A DNA stretch of 64,000 bases from Clostridia bacterium (GCA_017531385.1 JAFXLD010000037.1:1-64000); one strand, 5' to 3'. Numbered from the stretch's first letter, positions 18,679 to 27,759 are shown. Notes: generated from the letters alone by a model not told the origin. Program-made: numbers and translations.

Positions 18679-19413
18679 ATGTCTGCAAAAACAAATGAAA
18701 TTGATCTTGAACTTTATATAATCCGTCACGGTCAGACCTACGGTAATCTCGGACAGAGCATGGACGGTTTCTCAGACCTTGACAGAAACGATGTGCCTCT
18801 TACAGAAAAAGGTCAGCGTCAGGCTGAGCTTCTGGGTAAAAGATTCAGAAATTACCCCTTTGATGCGATTTTTGCAAGCGGTCTGAGAAGAGCTATGCAC
18901 ACAGCAACTTTTGTTGCAGAAAATCAGCCCGAAAACGGTGCTCACAATATTATTCTTCATCCTCTGCTTTCCGAAAACGGCGGAAAAGAAGAAGATTATC
19001 CCGGACTCACTTTTGCCGAAGCTAAAGAGATGTTTCCCCGTATAATTCTTGCAGACGGTTACACTGAAAATGACCGTATGATAAGCTTCACAAGCGGTTG
19101 GGACGATTACAGACAGCTTGAAAGAGCTGAAAAAGTGCTCCGACATATCAGAAGCCGTTATAAAGACGGTGCAAAAGTCGCAGTTGTGGCACATGCGGCG
19201 TTTAACACATTTCTGTTTCATTCAGCACTGGGACTTGACCCGACAAAACTTATTTTTGACCCGCATTTTCTTAACACGGGTGTCACAAAAATTGTGTTTT
19301 TCAAAAAAGGCACGGGCAGATACGATATGGATGTTCAGCTTGTTTATCAGAACGACTTTTCACATCTTTATGCCGACTATCCCGACTATGGTCTTGAACC
19401 TTGTTACTTTTAA
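18679..19413 (+). CDS. Histidine phosphatase (phosphoglycerate-mutase-like)
   Basis: 244 residues. RHGQTYGNL near residue 16 carries the phosphorylated His; the second core His is in VVAHAAFNTFL; Arg pairs in SGLRRAMHTA. The middle inserts (SENGGKEEDYPGLTFAEAKEMFP) are longer than in cofactor-dependent phosphoglycerate mutase and match broad-specificity phosphatases. Substrate unknown. Stand-alone gene with its own upstream TATAAT-like element near 18650. Confidence 0.88.
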   Translation: MSAKTNEIDLELYIIRHGQTYGNLGQSMDGFSDLDRNDVPLTEKGQRQAELLGKRFRNYPFDAIFASGLRRAMHTATFVAENQPENGAHNIILHPLLSENGGKEEDYPGLTFAEAKEMFPRIILADGYTENDRMISFTSGWDDYRQLERAEKVLRHIRSRYKDGAKVAVVAHAAFNTFLFHSALGLDPTKLIFDPHFLNTGVTKIVFFKKGTGRYDMDVQLVYQNDFSHLYADYPDYGLEPCYF

Positions 19414-19478
19414 CAAATTACAACCCGATACATAAGATGTAATGATATACAAATAATCATTACAAGGAGTTGATACAA

Positions 19479-20606
19479 TTGGAAATATATCTTGACAACA
19501 GTGCAACCACAAAAGTCTGCCGTGAAGCCGCAGATGCAATGATGAAAATGCTCACGGAAAACTACGGCAATCCTTCATCACTGCACAGCAAAGGCGTTGA
19601 AGCTTCAAAGGCTATCGAAAACGCAAGGCAGAATCTTGCAGATGCACTGTCCTGTTCAAAAGACGAAATATTCTTTACAACAAGCGGTACAACCGCAAAC
19701 AATACAGCAATTTTCGGTGCTGTCAATGCAAACAAACGAAAAGGCAACAGAATAATCACAACTTCGCTTGAGCATCCGAGCGTTAGTGAATGTATGAAAA
19801 AGCTCGAGGAGCAGGGTTTTGAAATCATAAGACTCAAACCTGATATGAACGGTGCATTCTCCCCCATGGAGCTTATGAATGCCATAAACTCAAAAACCAT
19901 TCTCATAAGCATTATGGCAGTCAACAACGAAATCGGAACAATCAATCCCATAAATCAGATAAAAACTGCCGTAAAAAGAGCCTCATCAGATGCACTCATT
20001 CATGTTGATGCTGTTCAGGGATTCGGAAAAATCCCTCTGAATCCGTCAAAAGCAGGTATAGACCTTATGACGGTTAGCTCCCATAAAATCCACGGTCCTA
20101 AAGGTGCAGGAGCACTTTACATCAGAAAAGGTGTAAAAATTCAGCCTCATGTTGTTGGCGGAGGTCAGGAAAAAGGCATTTTCTCGGGTACGGAAGCCAT
20201 GCCTGCAATCGTTGGTTTTGGTACTGCCGTAAAATCATTACCGAACATTACACAAGAGCTTGCAGATACAAAAACCATCCGTGATTATTTTGTCCGTGAA
20301 GTTACAAAAATCGGCGGTGTTCATATAAATTCACCCGATGACGCACTTCCCTATATAATCAATCTTTCCGTTCTGGGTGTGCCCTCACAGACCATCGTGA
20401 ATTCACTTTCAGAACAGGGTATTTATGTTTCGGCAGGTTCAGCCTGTAAAAAAGGTCACAGAAGCGAAGTTCTGACTGCAATCGGTCTTGACGGAAAAAG
20501 AATTGACTCTGCAATCAGAATCAGCCTTTCAAGATATACAACAAAGCGTGACATGGATGAAGTTGTGAAAGCACTCGACAAAATCGTTATGCGAATAAGA
20601 AGATAA
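19479..20606 (+). CDS. Cysteine desulfurase (NifS/IscS type), sulfur donor for ThiI
   Basis: 375 residues from TTG 19479 (MEIYLDNSATTKV), 9 bp after AAGGAG; another TTG lies flush against that ribosome site and is unlikely. PLP Lys is in SSHKIHGPKG (~203), substrate loop Cys in VSAGSACKKGHRSEV (~325), PLP-contact His in SLEHPSV. The gene is 18 bp before thiI, the arrangement of the NifZ-ThiI pair in Bacillus, so it most likely loads sulfur on ThiI for 4-thiouridine rather than serving Fe-S assembly. Confidence 0.93.
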   Translation: MEIYLDNSATTKVCREAADAMMKMLTENYGNPSSLHSKGVEASKAIENARQNLADALSCSKDEIFFTTSGTTANNTAIFGAVNANKRKGNRIITTSLEHPSVSECMKKLEEQGFEIIRLKPDMNGAFSPMELMNAINSKTILISIMAVNNEIGTINPINQIKTAVKRASSDALIHVDAVQGFGKIPLNPSKAGIDLMTVSSHKIHGPKGAGALYIRKGVKIQPHVVGGGQEKGIFSGTEAMPAIVGFGTAVKSLPNITQELADTKTIRDYFVREVTKIGGVHINSPDDALPYIINLSVLGVPSQTIVNSLSEQGIYVSAGSACKKGHRSEVLTAIGLDGKRIDSAIRISLSRYTTKRDMDEVVKALDKIVMRIRR

Positions 20607-20624
20607 AATGGAGATACAAAAAAA

Positions 20625-21797
20625 ATGAAGGAAATTATACTTTTAAAAGACGGCGAACTTGCTCTAAAAGGGCTTAACAGAAGAACATTTGAAGATATTC
20701 TTATGAAAAATATCAGACAGCGGCTTCGTCATGCTGTCGGCGAATTCAAATTCACACGTTCACAGTCAACCTGTGTTATTGCACCGGTGGATGAAAACAT
20801 TGATTTTGACAAAGCAGTTGATATTATTCAGCATTGTTTCGGTGTCGTAGGAATTTCACGTGCAGCACAGTGCGAAAAAGATATTGACGTTATCAAAAAT
20901 ACGGCACTTGAATATTTAAGGGACGAGCTTTCCTTTGCAAGAACTTTCAAAGTTGAAGCAAAACGTTCAGACAAAAAATTCCCCTACAATTCTCCTCAGA
21001 TATGCAACGAAGTGGGCGGTTTCCTGCTGTCACATCTGCACCATCTGAAAGTTGATGTTCATAATCCCGATGTCAAGGTTACCGTTGAAGTAAGAGATAA
21101 TCATGCTTTCATTCACGGTAATCAGCTCAAGGGTGCAGGCGGTATGCCCACAGGTACAGGCGGTAAAGCCTGTGTACTTATTTCAGGCGGTATTGACAGC
21201 CCCGTTGCAGCATGGATGATGGCAAAAAGAGGACTCCAGCTCACAGCCGTGCATTTTGCATCACCTCCCTACACTTCCGAAAGAGCAGAGATGAAAGTGC
21301 ATGAACTTCTTAAAAAAGTTGCACGCTACAGCGGAAGAATCGACCTTTACACAGTTCATTTTACTGAAATTCAGGAAGCAATCAGAGATAATTCTCCCGA
21401 GGATATGTTCACAATCACCATGAGAAGAATCATGATGAAGATTGCCACAAGAATCGCAGAAAGCAAGGACTGCGGAGCACTCATAACTGGTGAAAGCGTT
21501 GGTCAGGTCGCATCGCAGACAATGTGGGCACTGCGTTGTACCGATGCCGCTGCAGGACTTCCCGTATTCAGACCTTGTATCGGCATGGATAAAAATGAAA
21601 TCATCGAAATTTCAAGAAAAATCGACACATTCGATATTTCAATCGAGCCTTTCGAGGATTGCTGTACAGTTTTTACACCAAAACATCCCAGAACAAAACC
21701 CACACCGCAGATGGCAGAAGAAGCCGAAAATGCAGCGTGGGATGATGAATTGGTCAACAAGGCTATCGAAACAGCAAAGCATATGGCTATTCATTGA
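20625..21797 (+). CDS. thiI: tRNA 4-thiouridine synthase ThiI (no rhodanese domain)
   Basis: 390 residues. Domains: N-terminal ferredoxin-like plus THUMP (residues ~1-165, with FKVEAKRSDKKFPYNSPQI), then the PP-loop ATP-pyrophosphatase with SGGIDS at 187-192. The catalytic Cys region DCCTVFTPKHPRTKP is present, while the C-terminal rhodanese domain of the E. coli form is absent, as usual in Firmicutes. The stop codon abuts repeat element B1. Confidence 0.95.
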   Translation: MKEIILLKDGELALKGLNRRTFEDILMKNIRQRLRHAVGEFKFTRSQSTCVIAPVDENIDFDKAVDIIQHCFGVVGISRAAQCEKDIDVIKNTALEYLRDELSFARTFKVEAKRSDKKFPYNSPQICNEVGGFLLSHLHHLKVDVHNPDVKVTVEVRDNHAFIHGNQLKGAGGMPTGTGGKACVLISGGIDSPVAAWMMAKRGLQLTAVHFASPPYTSERAEMKVHELLKKVARYSGRIDLYTVHFTEIQEAIRDNSPEDMFTITMRRIMMKIATRIAESKDCGALITGESVGQVASQTMWALRCTDAAAGLPVFRPCIGMDKNEIIEISRKIDTFDISIEPFEDCCTVFTPKHPRTKPTPQMAEEAENAAWDDELVNKAIETAKHMAIH

Positions 21798-22070
21798 CGC
21801 TGACTACCCGTAAGGCAGTATTTGTTTCTCGAACAAAATTCCCTGTATTTTTGCCAAAAGCCTCGCAAGGCGACAGCCTTGCTGCATTTTTGGCTTCAAT
21901 ACAAGAAATTTTCTGTTCTTACGAAACTGCGAAGCACTTTAAAATATAAATTTTGGATACAAGAAAAGGCCAAACTCCCCGATAATGCTGACGCATATCG
22001 GGGAGTTTTAACGCATTATTGTGCCAAAAGTTCATATTTTAAAGAAATACTTCCTTATGGGTAGTCAGCG
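21798..22070. repeat. Family B repeat element, copy B1 (273 bp, terminal inverted repeats)
   Basis: Terminal 24-bp inverted repeats with two mismatches: left arm 21798-21821 begins CGCTGACTACCC, right arm 22047-22070 ends GGGTAGTCAGCG. Inside are AAGGCGACAGCCTT followed by sCTGCAT..TCAATAC (21869-21912), a motif shared with copy B2 near 36.7 kb in inverse orientation, and a strong hairpin (21972-22009). No transposase. The left end abuts the thiI stop and the right arm contains the stop codon of the small minus-strand gene. Confidence 0.8.
21972..22012 (+). terminator. Hairpin terminator inside element B1
   Basis: AAACTCCCCGATA / TATCGGGGAGTTT with an 11-base loop, then TTAA. The stem is long and could end thiI transcripts. 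Confidence 0.7.
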
Positions 22071-22199
22071 AACAGCACAGACGGTATTTTTAATCACAAT
22101 TCCGAATGCAAAAACCGCAATGATAAATTTCAGAACAGTAAGAATTTTTATAATTTTTACAGCCTTTGCGGCAACACAAAGATTTTTAACGATCAGCAT
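22065..22199 (-). CDS. Small hydrophobic protein (44 residues)
   Basis: ATG 22199 follows a strong GGAGGTG (22213-22207, spacing 7). The product starts MLIVKNLCVAAKAVKIIKIL and continues with a hydrophobic TVLKFIIAVFAFGIVI stretch, so it is a basic membrane-active or single-span peptide. Its TGA lies inside the right inverted repeat of element B1. The ribosome site lies in a hairpin (22207-22234), so translation may be regulated. No homologue recognised; judged real from the ribosome site and composition. Confidence 0.5.
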   Translation of the reverse strand: MLIVKNLCVAAKAVKIIKILTVLKFIIAVFAFGIVIKNTVCAVR

Positions 22200-22206
22200 A
22201 AAACAA

Positions 22207-22240
22207 CACCTCCGAAATTTTTCTTCGGAGGTATTTTTTG
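22207..22240. terminator. Hairpin over the ribosome site of the small protein; terminator on the plus strand
   Basis: ACCTCCGAA-atttttc-TTCGGAGGT, followed by ATTTTTTG on the plus strand. On the minus RNA the 3' arm is the GGAGGT ribosome site. Confidence 0.75.
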
Positions 22241-22261
22241 CGTTTGATTAAAATTTATGCA

Positions 22262-23350
22262 TTATCTGATATTATCATTGATAAGCCAGGGATAACTTTT
22301 TCTGAGTCTGCAATGATATTCGTACAAATCTGAGTATGTATGACCGATTCCTGCGCTGCATCTGAGAATTTCTCTTGCATCAGCGGCAGTGATTTCGGGA
22401 TTATCCTTTGCCGCATTTGCAGCATCAGCCTCTGCTTCATCCATTGATTTTGTATCAAGCTTTGCAGAATACCTGAGAACTTTTCTGGCATCTGAGGCAG
22501 TAATTTTTGCATCACCGTTCACATCGCCGATGAGAACAAAATTCGTAACAAACACACTCACACCGTTATACAGAACAACAAGTCTTGCACCTGTGGGAAC
22601 CATATATTCATCAGGAAGTCTTTCGCCCTTATCATTCACAACAATTATTTCACATTCTCCGCCGGTCACCTGCACAACCGATACGGCTTCGCTGACTGTC
22701 ATCGGTCGTGAAAGCACTGATGTCACATAATTGCTTGAACCGTAATGATATGAAAGAGTTTTTTCAAAATTAAGCTTTACTGCGGGAATTTCGTCTGAAG
22801 AAAGGCTTTTGACAGGGACTCTGTCCGTATTGACTTTAGCATCGTAGCTGTTTCCGCCGCAATCAGTGAGAATTATATTCTTCACGGCAATATCCGTATC
22901 ACCCGTTGACTTCACATTAAAGCCGAGACTTACATAAAAATACTGTTTTTTGATATTATCATTTCCCTTTACGGTAACATGCAGTTTTCCGTCTGATATC
23001 TTTTCTGCAGTTGCAACAGGAGTTTCATCAGGAACAGCACCAATCATTTCAGGCACAATAACCTCATACATATGAACCTGAACAAATTCAAAAACATCAC
23101 TGTTGTATATAACATCAAACTCACATAAATCGAGTGTTTCGATACCGTTAAGTGCGAACCTGATACTGCATATTCTGCCTGCCGTGAAATAATCGGGGAA
23201 CACATACTTATCCGCAAGTTCATGGTCATAAAGCCAGTTGGGTGTGCTTTTTACATACATTTCAGCTGTTTTGTTTTCAGCCGAAACAGGAACCGCAAAT
23301 GCAGAAAGCACCATTATTAAAGAAAGAATTATTGTTGTTATCTTTTTCAT
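22262..23350 (-). CDS. Secreted protein with cohesin-like module and C-terminal dockerin-like repeats
   Basis: 362 residues with signal peptide (MKKITTIILSLIMVLSAFAV, cleaved near PVSA-E). Residues ~55-190 look like a cohesin/carbohydrate-binding beta sandwich (CSIRFALNGIETLDLCEFDV, then FYVSLGFNVKSTGDTDIAV). The C-terminus has GDVNGDAKITASDARKVLRYSAKL and a second, degenerate repeat EITAADAREILRCSAGI, i.e. two EF-hand-like dockerin segments without the first Asp cluster in the second. Last gene of the eight-gene ECF operon, 6 bp after the preceding stop. Confidence 0.8.
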   Translation of the reverse strand: MKKITTIILSLIMVLSAFAVPVSAENKTAEMYVKSTPNWLYDHELADKYVFPDYFTAGRICSIRFALNGIETLDLCEFDVIYNSDVFEFVQVHMYEVIVPEMIGAVPDETPVATAEKISDGKLHVTVKGNDNIKKQYFYVSLGFNVKSTGDTDIAVKNIILTDCGGNSYDAKVNTDRVPVKSLSSDEIPAVKLNFEKTLSYHYGSSNYVTSVLSRPMTVSEAVSVVQVTGGECEIIVVNDKGERLPDEYMVPTGARLVVLYNGVSVFVTNFVLIGDVNGDAKITASDARKVLRYSAKLDTKSMDEAEADAANAAKDNPEITAADAREILRCSAGIGHTYSDLYEYHCRLRKSYPWLINDNIR

Positions 23351-23356
23351 AAATTA

Positions 23357-24559
23357 TCACCTCTTAAGCTCGGAGCCCATATAGTCATTCCATTGAACAA
23401 AAGAACCGTAGTATACTTCATATTTGTCTTCCAGTCCTGCCGCTGTGCGAAGAATAAGCCTTGCATCGGCAGAATTGATTTCATTGTCAAAATTCATATC
23501 AGCACAGAAATAGAAACGTTTGTCTGCTTCCACCTTTTCAAGACCTGCTGAATATCTTAAAACAAACCTTGCATCTGCGGCAGACACTTTTTTCAGCGGT
23601 TTGTTCAGAGACGGATCTTCATAATAAGTTTCTGTTTCTGCACCAATAACATTTCCCAGAGTGTATGTCCCGACCATTGCAGGATACACCCCGATGTCTG
23701 AAAAGAATGCATCACCGATAAATGCAAGCTCTTCAATTTCCCTGATGATATCCTTATTATCTTTGTCAATACAAACTGCTGCGGCAAATACAGTATCGCC
23801 AACATAAAGAATTTCTTCTTTATCAAAATACTTTTCCAGTACAGAAATATTATAATCTCTTATCGCACCCTCTTCGTCAGGCAATCCTATCTGATTATTA
23901 AAAATAAGCGTCACATAATTTTCATCTTTATCAAAATAGTTTTCAGCAAAATATGCGATGTAATCCATATCGCCCATATAATCCGCAAACTGCTTATAAA
24001 TTGCATTGCTGTATTCAAGCAGTTCGTTATAAAATGTCTGATAATAGGGGTTTCTGAGCATATTTGATCCGTTTGCAATGTAGTTTTCATTATCAGGGCT
24101 TACCCAAGGGATATATTCCCCTGTGTAAAATCCTATATCCTGAGCACTTTCGGGAAAGAACGGAAGTCTGTAATCAAGACGGTCAATATATGCCTTTTTT
24201 ACATAGTTATTTGCTGACATCTGCTTATAAAGCTCAACCACATTTTTCTTTGAGGGATCTTTAAGATATAAGTCAAGATGCAGTTCCCATGTGGTTTCAT
24301 CATAATATTTATTATCAGGATCAAATTCATCAGCAACAATCTCACTTATCAGATCTGATCCCAGTTTTTCCGGTGTAAATTCTTCAAAGGAATATTCATT
24401 TTTAATTATAACATAAATGCACTTAAAAGAAAATCCTGCCGCATATTCCTCATCAGAATATTTTTCGGGAACATATGTGGTTTCTTGAGCAAAAACGGAA
24501 AATGCCAATACCCCCAAAAGCATAACAACAACTAAAAATAACGATAATGTCTTTTTCAT
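23357..24559 (-). CDS. Secreted dockerin-like protein, paralogue type 1 (copy 2)
   Basis: 400 residues with signal peptide (MKKTLSLFLVVVMLLGVLAF). A ~300-residue domain of unknown family starts YSDEEYAAGFSFKCIYVIIK and includes NPYYQTFYNELLEYSNAIY, FADYMGDMDYIAYFAENYF and LTLIFNNQIGLPDEEGA. The last ~75 residues are a dockerin-like pair: VSAADARFVLRYSAGLEKV and CADMNFDNEINSADARLILR. It is a close paralogue of the protein encoded at 25239-26435 along its whole length, from a tandem duplication in the operon. Confidence 0.8.
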   Translation of the reverse strand: MKKTLSLFLVVVMLLGVLAFSVFAQETTYVPEKYSDEEYAAGFSFKCIYVIIKNEYSFEEFTPEKLGSDLISEIVADEFDPDNKYYDETTWELHLDLYLKDPSKKNVVELYKQMSANNYVKKAYIDRLDYRLPFFPESAQDIGFYTGEYIPWVSPDNENYIANGSNMLRNPYYQTFYNELLEYSNAIYKQFADYMGDMDYIAYFAENYFDKDENYVTLIFNNQIGLPDEEGAIRDYNISVLEKYFDKEEILYVGDTVFAAAVCIDKDNKDIIREIEELAFIGDAFFSDIGVYPAMVGTYTLGNVIGAETETYYEDPSLNKPLKKVSAADARFVLRYSAGLEKVEADKRFYFCADMNFDNEINSADARLILRTAAGLEDKYEVYYGSFVQWNDYMGSELKR

Positions 24560-24581
24560 AAAATGACCTCCCTTTATAATT

Positions 24582-25202
24582 TTAAATCAATTTTGCCGAC
24601 ATTTTTAATGCAACTCTTGCATCTGCAGCGGTAATCGTGCCGTTCTTATTTATATCGCAAATCTTTTTCTGTTCATTACTGAATTTCTGAAGCTTTGCAG
24701 AAAAACGCAGAATCATACGAGCATCATTCGATGTGATTATTCCGTCAGAATTTGCATCACCCATTAAAATATTTTCATTATATTCATAAACGGAACTCAG
24801 CTTCATTTTTTCTCCTGCAACATTGAATCTGACCGTTACTCTGTATTCCCCGCTGCCGTCCACGGGCACGGAATAAGAACCTGACAAATACTTTTTATCT
24901 GTTTTTTGCTGATATTCATCTCCGATATTCACCCAGAAGAGCCCCAGCGTTTTCTTTTCAAAAACAGCATTAACCGATATGTCGTTTACATTTGCAGCAC
25001 AAAAATATGAAACATGTGATTTTCCGTTTGAAACAAAAAATGTAATACTGATATTCTGAGTAGAGCTTGTCTGAGGAATATCAACTCCGGTTGTAGGCTC
25101 AACAATTGAGGGTTTTTCACTTACGGTTTCTTGTGCATTTGCCGTCACACAAGCTGAAAATATCAGAGTTAAGATTAAGAATAAACAAACAATTTTTTTC
25201 AT
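24582..25202 (-). CDS. Secreted dockerin-like protein, paralogue type 2 (copy 3)
   Basis: 206 residues with signal peptide (MKKIVCLFLILTLIFSACVT). A central Ig-like beta-sandwich of ~95 residues contains ISITFFVSNGKSHVSYFCAA, KKTLGLFWVNIGDEYQQKTD and YLSGSYSVPVDGSGEYRVTV. It ends with two dockerin-like repeats: MGDANSDGIITSNDARMILR and CDINKNGTITAADARVALKM. Very similar to the protein at 27127-27759. It sits between the two type-1 paralogues. Confidence 0.8.
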   Translation of the reverse strand: MKKIVCLFLILTLIFSACVTANAQETVSEKPSIVEPTTGVDIPQTSSTQNISITFFVSNGKSHVSYFCAANVNDISVNAVFEKKTLGLFWVNIGDEYQQKTDKKYLSGSYSVPVDGSGEYRVTVRFNVAGEKMKLSSVYEYNENILMGDANSDGIITSNDARMILRFSAKLQKFSNEQKKICDINKNGTITAADARVALKMSAKLI

Positions 25203-25238
25203 TTCACAACACCTATAAAAACTAAGCTGTGCTGAATT

Positions 25239-26435
25239 TTACCACAACTGAGTATCATACCCCATAGGATCATACCACATATCGGAATATCCGAAGCAGA
25301 TTTCATATGTCTGTTCAAGCCCTGCAGCTGTACGCAACGCAAGTCTTGCATCTGCCGAATTGATTACACCGTCAAAGTTCATGTCTGCACAGTAAAAGAA
25401 TCTTTTTGGCTCTTTCTCAATCTTTTCAAGACCTGCCGAATATCTGAGAATAAGCCTTGCATCTGCAGCGGTGATTTTTTCTGTATCAACGGTCATTACA
25501 TCTTTTTCACCATGTACATTTCCAAGATTATACTGTCCTGTGACGCAAAGCTGCCCTCCGGAACTCTGTTTAAAGAACGCATCACCGATAAATGCAAGTT
25601 CTTCGATTTCCTTGATGACATCCTTTTTCTCTTTGCTGATTTCTACCACGGCTGTAAGATCAACGTCACTGACATAAAGGATTTCTTCTTCATCAAAGTA
25701 TTTTGAGAGAACGGATATGTTATAATCTCTTACCGCACCTTCTTCGTCAGGCAAGCCTATCTGATTATTAAAAATAAGCGTTAAATAATTTATATCTTCG
25801 TTCATATAGTTCTCGGCAAAATATGATATGTAATCCACATCACCCATATAATCTGCAAACTGCTCATAAACAGAAACACTGTGTGCAAGCAGTTCATTAT
25901 AATATGTCTGGTAATAGGGATTACGAATCATAGTCTTTCCTGCGGCAATATATGCTTCATTTTCAGGCGAAACAGAAGGTCTGTACTGTCCCGAATAATA
26001 ACCTATCTCTTCAGGTGAATCGGGATAAATGGGAAGATATGTATAAATAAATCCAAGCTCGAGTGCTGAAACAAATTTGCTTTCTTTCATCTCATTATAC
26101 AACTTTATAACATTTTCCTTTGTCTGTTCTTTCAGATAAACTATCAGCAAAAGTTCCCATCTGTCCTTATCGTAGCTTTCGTTATCGGGTTCGAACGGAT
26201 ACGGACCTTCAATTCTGTCTACAAGTTCGGCGCTGAGCATTTCAGGTGTAAATTCCTGAAATGAATACTCATTTTTAATTACAACATAAATATACTTGAA
26301 TGAAAAACCTGCCGCATATTCCTCATCGGAATATTGTTCGGGAGCATATTTATCCTTATCTTCTGCAAAAGCAGAAAATGAAACAGCACCAAAAAGCATA
26401 ACAACTGCCAAAATCATTGATAATGTTTTTTTCAT
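25239..26435 (-). CDS. Secreted dockerin-like protein, paralogue type 1 (copy 1)
   Basis: 398 residues with signal peptide (MKKTLSMILAVVMLFGAVSF). Same plan as the type-1 copy downstream: YAAGFSFKYIYVVIKNEYSF, NPYYQTYYNELLAHSVSVYE, FADYMGDVDYISYFAENYM, then ITAADARLILRYSAGLEKI and CADMNFDGVINSADARLALR. The unknown domain is the conserved part, while the linker before the dockerin differs. Ribosome site AAGGAGG. Role unknown; a surface-attached binding protein is the reasonable guess. Confidence 0.8.
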   Translation of the reverse strand: MKKTLSMILAVVMLFGAVSFSAFAEDKDKYAPEQYSDEEYAAGFSFKYIYVVIKNEYSFQEFTPEMLSAELVDRIEGPYPFEPDNESYDKDRWELLLIVYLKEQTKENVIKLYNEMKESKFVSALELGFIYTYLPIYPDSPEEIGYYSGQYRPSVSPENEAYIAAGKTMIRNPYYQTYYNELLAHSVSVYEQFADYMGDVDYISYFAENYMNEDINYLTLIFNNQIGLPDEEGAVRDYNISVLSKYFDEEEILYVSDVDLTAVVEISKEKKDVIKEIEELAFIGDAFFKQSSGGQLCVTGQYNLGNVHGEKDVMTVDTEKITAADARLILRYSAGLEKIEKEPKRFFYCADMNFDGVINSADARLALRTAAGLEQTYEICFGYSDMWYDPMGYDTQLW

Positions 26436-26448
26436 AAAAATAACCTCC

Positions 26449-27114
26449 TTACAATCCCAATGTTGAAATTTTCAGAATCAGTCTTGCATCTGCCGATGTT
26501 ATTTGTCCGTCACGGTTGACATCTCCGTTTATTTCAATATTCAGAGAATAGCTTTCAAGTTTTGCGGCATAACGCAGAACTTTTCGTGCATCAGCAGCGG
26601 TGATTCTTCCGTCAGCAATTACATCACCGAGCATCTGTCCTTTTTCATAGTCAAATGAAGCAGAAGTTTTGAATTTGTCCTTGCCTGCAGTAACATTCAT
26701 CGTCACTCTGTAAAGACCGCTTTCTTTGACATTTGCGGTAAAAGACTGCACATGATATCTTTCCGTAAAAGTATCCTTCCACTGTATATTCAGTCTTTGC
26801 CAGAAAGGTCCGAGAATATGTTTTTCAAGATAAATCTCAGCAGTTGCACTTTTTGCATTGCTCGACCTGAGTGAAATTGTATATGTAACATTTACTTTTC
26901 CCGTACCTGATATATAAAACGCCATAGAGGTGTTATTTGTGTTCACATAGTCGGGACTTGCTCCGACAGAACCGTTTGTATGACCTGACCCGACAATATA
27001 ATCAAAAAGCATATCACCAAACCATTTGTCATCCACAACAATTTCCGCATATGCTCCCACAGAAAATGTCAGAAGCAACAGCAATACCGCAAAAACGGAA
27101 ACTATCCTTTTCAT
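26449..27114 (-). CDS. Secreted dockerin-like protein, diverged type 2
   Basis: 221 residues with signal peptide (MKRIVSVFAVLLLLLTFSVG). The beta-sandwich has the type-2 landmarks in diverged form: SMAFYISGTGKVNVTYTISL, EKHILGPFWQRLNIQWKDTF and ESGLYRVTMNVTAGKDKF. C-terminal repeats: LGDVIADGRITAADARKVLR and NGDVNRDGQITSADARLILK, the latter with the most complete Asp cluster of the set. 12-13 bp gaps on either side show it is inside the operon. Confidence 0.8.
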   Translation of the reverse strand: MKRIVSVFAVLLLLLTFSVGAYAEIVVDDKWFGDMLFDYIVGSGHTNGSVGASPDYVNTNNTSMAFYISGTGKVNVTYTISLRSSNAKSATAEIYLEKHILGPFWQRLNIQWKDTFTERYHVQSFTANVKESGLYRVTMNVTAGKDKFKTSASFDYEKGQMLGDVIADGRITAADARKVLRYAAKLESYSLNIEINGDVNRDGQITSADARLILKISTLGL

Positions 27115-27126
27115 TCAATCCTCTCC

Positions 27127-27759
27127 TCAGACCAGCTTTGCTGACATTCTAAGCACTATTCTTGCATCAGCGGCAGTAATATAATCGTTTTTATCTATAT
27201 CGCAAATTAATTTCTGATTATTATTATACTTCTGAAGCTTTGCAGAAAAACGCAGTATCTGTCTTGCATCATTTGCATGGATAACACCGTCAGAATTTGC
27301 ATCTCCCATGAGGATTTTATGGTCATAATCAAATGCCGATGTTTTCGTAACCTTTTCACCGTTACACTTTACTTCAACAGACATACGATATATTCCGCTT
27401 TCACTGACAGGCACGGAATAAGAGCCTGATAAATATTTTTTGTCTGTTTTTTCCTGTTTACCGTCACCTATATCAACCCAGATAAAACCGAGAGTTCTTT
27501 TCTCGATTTTGACAGAAACGGTTACACTGTTTTTTTTGGAAGATACAGCATAAGTAGCGTATGCCCGTCCGTTTGCCACATAAAAAGTAATATTTATACT
27601 GTTGATATTTTTGTATTCCGGTTGAAGATTTGCAATAGGCGCTGTTGTTGACGGAACAACCACAAAGGTTTCCGTATCTGAACAACTTTCGGCAAAAACA
27701 TTTAACTGACAGCCGAAAACTGTTACTATACATATCAGTAATGCGACAAATCTTTTCAT
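27127..27759 (-). CDS. Secreted dockerin-like protein, paralogue type 2 (copy 1)
   Basis: 210 residues; start overlaps the anti-sigma stop (ATGA), so it is translationally coupled. Signal peptide MKRFVALLICIVTVFGCQLN; a Cys at the end of the hydrophobic part could also be lipidated, though the lipobox is poor. The beta-sandwich contains INITFYVANGRAYATYAVSS and KRTLGFIWVDIGDGKQEKTD; the dockerin-like part MGDANSDGVIHANDARQILR and CDIDKNDYITAADARIVLRM. Being first after the anti-sigma gene, it is likely the best expressed of the six. Confidence 0.8.
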   Translation of the reverse strand: MKRFVALLICIVTVFGCQLNVFAESCSDTETFVVVPSTTAPIANLQPEYKNINSINITFYVANGRAYATYAVSSKKNSVTVSVKIEKRTLGFIWVDIGDGKQEKTDKKYLSGSYSVPVSESGIYRMSVEVKCNGEKVTKTSAFDYDHKILMGDANSDGVIHANDARQILRFSAKLQKYNNNQKLICDIDKNDYITAADARIVLRMSAKLV

